From a bacterium (GTDB lineage: Bacteria > Desulfobacterota > GWC2-55-46 > S146-80 > JALXFI01), in NCBI GenBank assembly GCA_027069035.1, contig JALXFI010000278.1:1-15640 (forward strand): a stretch of DNA of 15,640 bases, written 5' to 3'. The position numbers were made by a program, and so were the translations under genes. This document shows, piece after piece, positions 7,727-13,942 of the stretch. Below the pieces are notes generated by a model, which worked only from the letters and a program-made list of their open reading frames with translations, was not told where the DNA came from and did no database searches. Within the stretch, counting starts at the first letter, position 1, and every line of letters begins with the position of its first letter.

Positions 7727-8101
7727 CTTTTTTAATCAACCACAGATTTAAACGGACAAATTAGCAAAAAGTAATAAATCTTTAATCAGTGCAAGTTTTG
7801 TGGTAAGTGTTTATTAGGGATAGTAACCATTATTGGTTGCCTTTAAATGTTTGGTGTTCCAATTATGCCGTTTTGTAAAATGTGTAGACGCGACCCCGTT
7901 TCGTTTCATTATATCAGGTGTTTACATTAAAATAAATTGGAGAATCACTTGAAAAAGCCTTCTTTATTTTATCTCCAGGACGGATGGTTGACGCCTTAAA
8001 GGAGTTTGATATTATATGATTTATAGTTGCAATATTATTTGACTCTAAAGTTGTAGTAATGTTAATAATAGAAACTTAAAAAATATACGGAGTTGGTTTT
8101 A
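7727..8101. other. Non-coding divergent intergenic region
   Basis: This 375-base stretch separates two divergently transcribed genes and must hold, or lie near, promoters for both. It contains a small inverted repeat (AACCA at 7825-7829 and TGGTT at 7834-7838), a short frame at 7949-7999, and a weak possible sigma-70-like promoter for the plus-strand gene (TTGACT at 8039-8044 with an AT-rich TAATAAT at 8063-8069). A GC-richer patch around 7888-7910 stands out from AT-rich surroundings but matches nothing I recognise. No RNA gene or riboswitch is evident. Confidence 0.5.
8089..8092 (+). promoter_or_regulatory. Ribosome binding site deciding the radical SAM start
   Basis: GGAG at 8089-8092 stands nine bases before ATG at 8102. 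It directly abuts an in-frame TTG at 8093, which therefore cannot use it, so the ATG is preferred and the protein has 502 residues. Confidence 0.65.
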
Positions 8102-9610
8102 ATGAAATCTGTTCTTTATGTGCGTCTGCCCTGCTGGAAGATATACCCTGTCGGCCTTATCAGCATTGCAGACTATGTTCACAAGAGAAATCCTTCAATA
8201 AAACAGCGTATTGTAGAACTCTCCTTAGTGCCTCCAAAACTAAGGAACAGATACTTAAAGGACGCAATAAATAAATACAACCCGGATGTCATTGCCTTCT
8301 CGTGGCGTAATATCCAGACCTTTACCCCTCATGACGGCACCCCTTCACTTGAGGCTGTGCTTAAGTGGTCTTACTCAAATAGGGTAAGGGATAAGATATA
8401 TTCTATGTACAGTGGGGGTTCTCTTGTTGTGGATTTCGCTTATCAACTTCATAAAAACAAATCTTACATTCGTCTTGCAAAGAAGATAAAGCCTGATGCA
8501 CAGATAGTGGTTGGAGGCACGGCATTCAGTTGTTTTCCTGAACAGCTTATTAAACAGCTTCCCGAGGGTACTATAGGTATAATAAGCGAAGGCGAAAGGG
8601 CGATGTTGAAGATACTGGAAGAAAAGTCGCTTGAAGACGAGTCGGTGGTTTATGTCGATGATGGCAAGTTGATAAGACATCATCATAAAAGCTATATCAA
8701 TTTAGAGGATTTTACCCCAACTGATTTCCCTTATATAACAGAGATATTTCCTGAGTTCTACGAGTTTGTCGATGGTCAGGTGGGTGTCCAGACAAAAAGG
8801 GGGTGTCCTTACAAGTGCAGTTTCTGTTTGTATAATACGATCGAAGGCCTCAAGGTGAGGTGCAAATCCCCTTCGGTAGTCGCCGAAGATGTTGCCCAGC
8901 TTTCAAAAAAATACGGGGTTAAAGATATCTGGTTTACCGACTCTCAGTTTATTTCAACAAAACGTTTCTTTCCGGTTGTTGAGGAAACCCTTGACAGGAT
9001 TATCAGCAAGAGGGTGGATATTTCATGGACAAGTTATATCAGGATTGAAGAGATAAATTCTTCGATGGCAAAAAAGATGCTTGCATCCGGCATATCAAGT
9101 TTTGATCTTTCTTTTGTCGGCTCGCAGGACATAATAGACAATCTTGATCTGGGTTATAAACTGAATCGGCAGATAGAGAGCTTTAGAAGGATAAAAGAAG
9201 CCGGTTTTAATAATCAGGTCATTAAGCTTTACATGCCTTTAAACTCTCCCGGAGAGACTACTCAGACACTTCTTGAAACAATAGAAACGTGTCGTATCCT
9301 ATATAAGATATTCGGCAGAGACAGGGTCTATCCGTGGCTATTTTTTCTTGCCATCCAATCCGGTACTACACTTGAAAAGAGGCTTATAAAAAACGGGTAC
9401 CTCAATCCTCGGTATAATCCTCTTTCATATAATCCCTTTACTATTAAAAAATTGCTTTACAATCCCAAACCGCTTGGAAGATTAATTGGGAAATCCTTCC
9501 TTGAGGCAAACTCTCTTGCTAAGGGCAGAGAGAGGGGTGTTATTACGCTTGATCTTATCGAACAGAAACTTCTTAAAGGGTCATATAATATCAAATCATA
9601 CCAGTCATAA
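8102..9610 (+). CDS. B12-binding-type radical SAM protein
   Basis: A 502-residue predicted cytoplasmic enzyme. Residues 1-165 look like the Rossmann-type cobalamin-binding domain of class B radical SAM proteins (LPCWKIYPVGLISIADYV, PDVIAFSWRNIQTF, IVVGGTAFS, EGE), although the classical DxHxxG cobalamin-ligand motif is missing, as in many of this class. The radical SAM core follows with C235, C239 and C242 (CPYKCSFC), which bind the 4Fe-4S cluster, then strand motifs IWFTDSQF and LYMPLNSPGET. The C-terminal part carries repeated YNP triplets (about 437-456). Relatives act on lipids, tetrapyrroles or natural products by methylation or rearrangement; the substrate here cannot be read. It is a lone plus-strand gene converging with the next minus-strand gene (14-base gap). 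Confidence 0.85.
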   Translation: MKSVLYVRLPCWKIYPVGLISIADYVHKRNPSIKQRIVELSLVPPKLRNRYLKDAINKYNPDVIAFSWRNIQTFTPHDGTPSLEAVLKWSYSNRVRDKIYSMYSGGSLVVDFAYQLHKNKSYIRLAKKIKPDAQIVVGGTAFSCFPEQLIKQLPEGTIGIISEGERAMLKILEEKSLEDESVVYVDDGKLIRHHHKSYINLEDFTPTDFPYITEIFPEFYEFVDGQVGVQTKRGCPYKCSFCLYNTIEGLKVRCKSPSVVAEDVAQLSKKYGVKDIWFTDSQFISTKRFFPVVEETLDRIISKRVDISWTSYIRIEEINSSMAKKMLASGISSFDLSFVGSQDIIDNLDLGYKLNRQIESFRRIKEAGFNNQVIKLYMPLNSPGETTQTLLETIETCRILYKIFGRDRVYPWLFFLAIQSGTTLEKRLIKNGYLNPRYNPLSYNPFTIKKLLYNPKPLGRLIGKSFLEANSLAKGRERGVITLDLIEQKLLKGSYNIKSYQS

Positions 9611-9624
9611 ATCTTTAACCTGTG

Positions 9625-10449
9625 TTAAGTATTTTCTCCATGTTTTGCATGGCGAGGTCTCATTGATCCTCGATTTAAGATGTCTGATAAAAGAAGCCTC
9701 TTTATCTTGTTTTTCGGCTTCAATGTCTTATCCCCTGAATCCTCGTTAAGCAGTTTCTCCATGAGTTTTGAAAGATGCTTAATGAGCTTGTCCGGCCTTA
9801 TCTTTATATCTTTTAATGAATTGGAAAAATCCTCTTTCATCTTTTTGATCTTGTTTTTGTGTTCTTCATGCTTATGGGGGTGGGGTTTTTCCGTGCCTTT
9901 AAGCGGTTCGGAAACGGTTTCGGAGCTTTTAAGCGCATATGTCTGCTCTATGGTTATGCTCTCGCTGTGAAAGATCGATGCGTCAAGGCCTGATATGGAG
10001 TCCATATCACCAAGTTCCAGAGTATCTGCTGTAATATCGTTGTTTCCACCATTTAAAAAATCATTTGAAAGCTCTTCAAGTTTGCCTAATATTTTTGAGA
10101 TATCGGCAAGTTCTTCTTTATTTAAATCCCCTTCAACCGAGATCGAACTGCTGCTTTCAGAGTATATTCCAATGGCCTCTAAATCAAGGCTTACCGATTG
10201 TCCGTTCACCGTCCCTGTTTTGTTGTATCCGGCATAGGCAATTTCCATTAGAGAATCGGTTGAGATGGTAACCCTGTCGCCTTCTGAAGTTAAGATACTG
10301 ATATCTGCGCCGCTTTCATTTTTAAGGTTTATACGGCTTAAACTTCCGGTGTTTATCAGGCCTTTTCGTGTCATAGGATCATTTTGCAATGAGTACTTGC
10401 CTGGGTCTAACTCATTGTAAGACAGTTGTAGATTATTGATTGAATGCAT
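9625..10449 (-). CDS. Uncharacterised protein with Lys/His-rich C-terminal part
   Basis: A 274-residue protein with no signal peptide and no membrane segment. I do not recognise a named domain. The N-terminal half is beta-rich in look: GADISILTSEGDRVTIS (47-63) and an SISVEGDLNKEELADISKIL segment (102-121), followed by a helix ending in ELSNDFLNGG (126-135), and then an SESITIEQTYAL strand (162-173). This order of strand, EGDL helix and FLNG turn recalls a family of hypothetical proteins in marine and sediment proteobacteria, from memory only. Residues 186-274 are Lys-rich and helical with a His cluster (PHPHKHEEH, 189-197), perhaps for nucleic acid or metal binding. A very good ribosome binding site (GGGGAGGAG at 10463-10455) precedes the ATG. 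It lies 117 bases downstream of the glutamine amidotransferase gene on the same strand. Confidence 0.75.
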   Translation of the reverse strand: MHSINNLQLSYNELDPGKYSLQNDPMTRKGLINTGSLSRINLKNESGADISILTSEGDRVTISTDSLMEIAYAGYNKTGTVNGQSVSLDLEAIGIYSESSSSISVEGDLNKEELADISKILGKLEELSNDFLNGGNNDITADTLELGDMDSISGLDASIFHSESITIEQTYALKSSETVSEPLKGTEKPHPHKHEEHKNKIKKMKEDFSNSLKDIKIRPDKLIKHLSKLMEKLLNEDSGDKTLKPKNKIKRLLLSDILNRGSMRPRHAKHGENT

Positions 10450-10566
10450 CAGGTCTCCTCCCCTATAAAAAAGTTCTTTGTTTAGTTTGATTAAATTACC
10501 GGGTTATGGGTTATAGAGTTTATCGGAAGATACTTAGAAGAACTTAAAGATTTTAATAAGGATTGA

Positions 10567-11277
10567 TTAATCCATCCGCTTTATAAAATGAGTTATAAAA
10601 TTTTCTGCATACTTTTCAAGGCCGGGCGCGAGGAGTAATGTCTTCTTTAACAGGATGTCTTCTCTTACTCCATCGGTGTTTTTTAATTCATCCCTGTACT
10701 TATCCATCCATTCCGATACCATATCTTCTGTAACCTCAATGTGAAACTGGATGCCGTATATATTGTTTTTTATGCGGAATGCCTGATTGGGATACATGTA
10801 AGAAAATGCCAGGCGCTGCGCTCCATGAGGCAGTTCAAACGTATCGCCATGCCATTGGAAAACCATGGGGGTATCCGGCATGTCGCTAAATATCGGGTCC
10901 ATTCTGCCCTCGGCGGTAAAGTTTATATGATACCAGCCGATCTCTTTCCCCATACCTTTATAGACCTTGCCGCCAAGAGCCTCGGCAATGAGTTGAGCCC
11001 CAAGACATATTCCAAGGATGGCTTTGCCTGATTCATGGAAGTTCTTAACAAGTATCATTTCCTCTTTAAGAAAGGGGTATTTTTCGGTTTCATATACGCC
11101 TATAGGGCCGCCAAGTAAGATTAACGCATGAAACTCCTTATCACTCTGAGGGATTTCCTCGCCCTTGTATCCGCAAACGGTGACAGGTATAAAACCCATC
11201 TCTTTTAAATGAGGCTCGAAACTGCCAAGCCCCTCACAATCGATGTGTTTTATGACGAGTATCCTGTTATTACTCAC
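10567..11277 (-). CDS. Class I glutamine amidotransferase (GMP synthase-like)
   Basis: A 236-residue stand-alone GATase1 domain. The nucleophile Cys lies in GICLGAQ (C91), and the His-Glu partners are in GIQFHIEVT (H179 and E181), so the catalytic triad is complete. The oxyanion-region motif LILLGGPIGVYE (52-63) is also typical. The family hydrolyses glutamine and passes ammonia to a synthase; stand-alone members are often called GMP synthase-like, but their partner and product are usually unknown, and some act on gamma-glutamyl compounds instead. The start is GTG with GAGG five bases before it; an overlapping ATG is followed at once by a stop and is not used. The gene runs divergently from the unknown gene at 11536, and a perfect palindrome lies 55 bases upstream. 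Confidence 0.88.
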   Translation of the reverse strand: MSNNRILVIKHIDCEGLGSFEPHLKEMGFIPVTVCGYKGEEIPQSDKEFHALILLGGPIGVYETEKYPFLKEEMILVKNFHESGKAILGICLGAQLIAEALGGKVYKGMGKEIGWYHINFTAEGRMDPIFSDMPDTPMVFQWHGDTFELPHGAQRLAFSYMYPNQAFRIKNNIYGIQFHIEVTEDMVSEWMDKYRDELKNTDGVREDILLKKTLLLAPGLEKYAENFITHFIKRMD

Positions 11278-11331
11278 ATCATCCTCACTCTTTTTTTAGT
11301 AATAAACAAGTATAACTATAAATAATAAAAA

Positions 11332-11348
11332 GAACAAATAATTTGTTC
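11332..11348. promoter_or_regulatory. Perfect 17-base palindrome, candidate operator
   Basis: GAACAAAT at 11332-11339 and ATTTGTTC at 11341-11348 are exact inverted copies around a single A. The spacing suits a dimeric DNA-binding regulator better than an RNA hairpin, since there is no loop. It stands 55 bases upstream of the amidotransferase start, in the divergent region shared with the gene at 11536. The regulator is not in the window as far as can be seen. Confidence 0.45.
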
Positions 11349-11406
11349 CCTAAAGCTGATGGAAAGTATGGCATAGTGATTTATTGTCAAAGACGGGCCA
11401 TTTAAA

Positions 11407-11420
11407 GGGTCAAATAACCC
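11407..11420. repeat. Short inverted repeat GGGT-N6-ACCC
   Basis: GGGT at 11407-11410 pairs with ACCC at 11417-11420. It lies between the palindrome and the start of the gene at 11536. The arms are short, so it may be chance or a minor regulatory site. Confidence 0.2.
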
Positions 11421-11535
11421 AATTATATTATAAATCGTATAAAAACGGTTTCTTTACTTTTAGGGACTAATCTTTTTTTTGTGTACAGTATAAAATGTTG
11501 CGATGCTGAATTGAAATCTTAGAAGTTATTGAATA

Positions 11536-12294
11536 ATGGCTGAAAACACTTTTTATTATAACTTTAAAAAGTATTTTTTAAATGGTTTAAAGTTTGTATT
11601 TTTTGGTGATGAAATGTATGCATGCTTGATGGCATATATCTTGCTTAACTTATCATTAGGTCTTAATACAAATTTCCTTTGCAGAGTGGTGGCTGATATG
11701 TTAGAAACACAGAGTATAGAGGAGTATTTCAGAGAGTTGGTAAAGTATGCATTGAGGAACCAGGGATTGGAGACGAAGGAAGAAGTGGAGTACTATATAG
11801 TGCATCTTCTTTCAGAGTGCATGAGGACAGAGACAGTGTATGGTGTTGTGGGAGAGGCGGGTTACGGTGAGCCGTTGGCATTGGCGCTTGGCAGGGCTCT
11901 GTCGAGCGGCAGAGCAGAGAGGGAAGTTCTGTTTAAACGGATAGGGGATTTTTCTTTATTTATTTCCGGATTTTTTGGAGAGAGCATAAAGGGTAAGGTG
12001 GTGGATGTGGGATATTATATATCGATGGGAGAGAGCGCCTATGGTCAGCTTGCAAGTGCCGATGGCGGCAGATGGGGTAGATTTAAGGGAATATTTGAGG
12101 AGCTTTCGGAAAAATTCAGTCCGTTTGTAGAGGTAATAACGGAGGTAAGCGAGATAAGTTTAATGCAGTCTCTTGAAGATGTGCTTGTAATATACGAGAG
12201 GTGGATGGAAACAAGGGGTGAAAGATACAAAAGACTTCTTGAAGAAAAAAATGTTTTGCCTTTAGACATCCAAAGTGGTAAAAAACTTCATTAA
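11536..12294 (+). CDS. Conserved protein of unknown function
   Basis: A 252-residue protein, mostly helical by eye, with no signal peptide. The clearest conserved-looking block is RIGDFSLFISGFFGESIKGKVVDVGYY, continuing to ISMGESAYGQLA (135-173), preceded by EEVEYYIVHLLSE (82-94) and followed by FSPFVEVITEVSE (194-206). I recall similar blocks in hypothetical proteins of about 200 residues from Deltaproteobacteria-like genomes, but with no assigned function. The first 54 residues (including a hydrophobic stretch, 27-48) are more AT-rich than the rest, and an ATG at 11698 would give a 198-residue protein close to that remembered length, so the start is uncertain. No strong ribosome binding site precedes either start. 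A TATAAA at 11489-11494 could be a -10 element. It lies 100 bases upstream of glgA on the same strand. Confidence 0.72.
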   Translation: MAENTFYYNFKKYFLNGLKFVFFGDEMYACLMAYILLNLSLGLNTNFLCRVVADMLETQSIEEYFRELVKYALRNQGLETKEEVEYYIVHLLSECMRTETVYGVVGEAGYGEPLALALGRALSSGRAEREVLFKRIGDFSLFISGFFGESIKGKVVDVGYYISMGESAYGQLASADGGRWGRFKGIFEELSEKFSPFVEVITEVSEISLMQSLEDVLVIYERWMETRGERYKRLLEEKNVLPLDIQSGKKLH

Positions 12295-12300
12295 AGTTGT

Positions 12301-12325
12301 CCAAAAAAAGATGATGGTTTTTTGG
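12301..12325 (+). terminator. AT-rich hairpin after the unknown gene (weak terminator candidate)
   Basis: CCAAAAAA at 12301-12308 pairs with TTTTTTGG at 12318-12325 around a nine-base loop, just seven bases after the stop codon at 12294. The stem is AT-rich and no T-run follows it, so termination would be weak; it may only mark the transcript boundary between this gene and glgA. Confidence 0.3.
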
Positions 12326-12366
12326 CAGCCTACCTTAATCTTTACAATTTAAAGTTCCAATATAAA

Positions 12367-12384
12367 AGGCATCCTTATATGCCT
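12367..12384 (+). promoter_or_regulatory. Hairpin just upstream of glgA start
   Basis: AGGCAT at 12367-12372 pairs with ATGCCT at 12379-12384 around a six-base loop. It ends ten bases before the glgA ATG, where a ribosome binding site would be expected and none is clear. It could affect translation start, or be chance. Confidence 0.25.
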
Positions 12385-12394
12385 GTTAGCGTTG

Positions 12395-13885
12395 ATGAAT
12401 AAATACAACATCTTTTTTGTTTCTCCCGAGGTTTCCCCATTTTCAAAAACGGGCGGACTTGCCGATGTTGCAGGTTCCCTTCCAAAGGCGCTGAGTAAGC
12501 TCGGCCACAGGGTTACTGTTGTAACCCCATGCTACAGGGGGATGAAAGAAAAATTCCATCTTAAAGAGACCGGTATAAGATTAAAGGTGCCGTTTGGCAA
12601 AAGGTCTATTGACGCCGAGTTTATAAGGTTCAAAGATGGAGATATAGAGGTATACTTTCTTAAGCGGGATGAATTTTTTGACAGAACATACCTTTATTCA
12701 ACACCGCTTGGTGATTACTTTGATAATGCGGAAAGGTTTATATTCTTTTCCCGTTCCGTTATGGAGTTTATAAGAAAGGCCGAAATCCTTCCGGATATAA
12801 TCCACTGTCATGAATGGCAGACAGCCCTTATCCCTGTATATCTCAGGACACTTTATCAAAAAAATATCCCCCGGAATATTGCAACGGTTTTTACCATTCA
12901 TAATATAGCCTTTCAGGGGATATTCCCTGAATATATATTCCCTTACACGGGTCTGCCTAAAAAACTTTTCAATACAGGTGGAAAAGGGTTGGAATTCTGG
13001 GGAAGAGTCAATTTTATGAAGGGCGGGCTTCTCTTCTCAGATGCCCTTACAACGGTGAGCAGTAAATACAGCACGGAGATACAGACCCCTCAATTAGGGT
13101 ATGGGCTTGAGGGCATAGTAAAGGAGAGACAGGATGTCCTTTACGGGGTCTTAAACGGTGTGGATTATAATGAATGGGACCCGTGTACGGACGGGCTTAT
13201 TGTTGCAGGATATAGCGCCGCCGACCTTTCCGGCAAGCTTGAGTGCAAGAAAGACCTGCTTTATAGATACAACTTGAATATCCCAATAAAAAGACCGCTT
13301 GTAGGGATGATCTCGCGACTTAGCGATCAGAAGGGTTTTGATATATTTTTTAAGGCGGTTGATAAGCTTATGAAACTTGATATAGGGTTTGTTGTGCTTG
13401 GTCAGGGTCAGAAGAATTATCATGATTTCTTAAAGAAGCTCGAAAAAAGGTACAGAGGCAGATTTGGTGTAAAGATAATCTTTGATAATACGCTTGCTCA
13501 CAGGATAGAGGCAGGCTGCGACATCTTTCTTATGCCTTCAAGGTATGAACCCTGCGGGCTCAACCAGATATACAGCCTTAAATACGGCACGGTGCCTGTA
13601 GTAAGGGCAACAGGAGGGCTTGATGATACGATAATGGATTTTATTTCCAATCCAGGGCAAGGCACCGGCTTTAAGATTAAGGAACATTCACCTGAGGCGC
13701 TTATACATACGCTTAAATGTGCGGTAGATGTTTACGAAGATAAAAACACATGGAATGGGATTGTCAAAAGGGCAATGAGGGCGGACTTTTCATGGAGTAA
13801 GTCCGCAGCGGTCTATGAAAAGATATATGACAATATATATCAAAAGACCGCAAGGGTTAAAAAGTTGAAGGCGGCGCTTCAGTGA
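12395..13885 (+). CDS. glgA: Glycogen synthase (ADP-glucose type, GT5)
   Basis: Makes alpha-1,4-glucan by transferring glucose, usually from ADP-glucose, to the non-reducing end of glycogen in the cytoplasm. The 496 residues match the usual GlgA length. The N-terminal KTGGLADV (18-25) is the ADP-glucose-binding motif. FTIHN holds the conserved His (H169), SRLSDQKG holds the Arg and Lys (R308, K314) that contact the donor phosphates, and RYEPCGLNQ (383-391) holds the conserved Glu (E385). ATGGLDDTI (406-414) closes the GT-B C-terminal domain. The ATG at 12395 is preferred over the TTG one codon earlier; no clear ribosome binding site is seen. No branching enzyme or ADP-glucose pyrophosphorylase gene is in the window. 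The sensor kinase gene follows after 57 bases on the same strand. Confidence 0.96.
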   Translation: MNKYNIFFVSPEVSPFSKTGGLADVAGSLPKALSKLGHRVTVVTPCYRGMKEKFHLKETGIRLKVPFGKRSIDAEFIRFKDGDIEVYFLKRDEFFDRTYLYSTPLGDYFDNAERFIFFSRSVMEFIRKAEILPDIIHCHEWQTALIPVYLRTLYQKNIPRNIATVFTIHNIAFQGIFPEYIFPYTGLPKKLFNTGGKGLEFWGRVNFMKGGLLFSDALTTVSSKYSTEIQTPQLGYGLEGIVKERQDVLYGVLNGVDYNEWDPCTDGLIVAGYSAADLSGKLECKKDLLYRYNLNIPIKRPLVGMISRLSDQKGFDIFFKAVDKLMKLDIGFVVLGQGQKNYHDFLKKLEKRYRGRFGVKIIFDNTLAHRIEAGCDIFLMPSRYEPCGLNQIYSLKYGTVPVVRATGGLDDTIMDFISNPGQGTGFKIKEHSPEALIHTLKCAVDVYEDKNTWNGIVKRAMRADFSWSKSAAVYEKIYDNIYQKTARVKKLKAALQ

Positions 13886-13942
13886 TAATCCAAAAATATT
13901 TTCATGTGATTCAAATCCAGCTATATCGGAATTTGGGAGATT

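Noticed and set aside
8016..8042. Tiny ATG frame of eight codons after GGAG at 8001
   Set aside because: Too short and with an eleven-base spacer; no support beyond chance.
8093..8101. TTG start three codons before the radical SAM ATG
   Set aside because: The only ribosome binding site directly abuts this TTG and fits the ATG at 8102 instead.
9638..9652. Hairpin CCATG-TTTTG-CATGG near the end of the unknown minus-strand gene
   Set aside because: Short 5-bp stem inside coding sequence with no T-run; not supported as a terminator.
10471..10545. Inverted octamers AAGTTCTT (10471-10478) and AAGAACTT (10538-10545)
   Set aside because: About 60 bases apart in AT-rich DNA with no extension of the match; likely chance.
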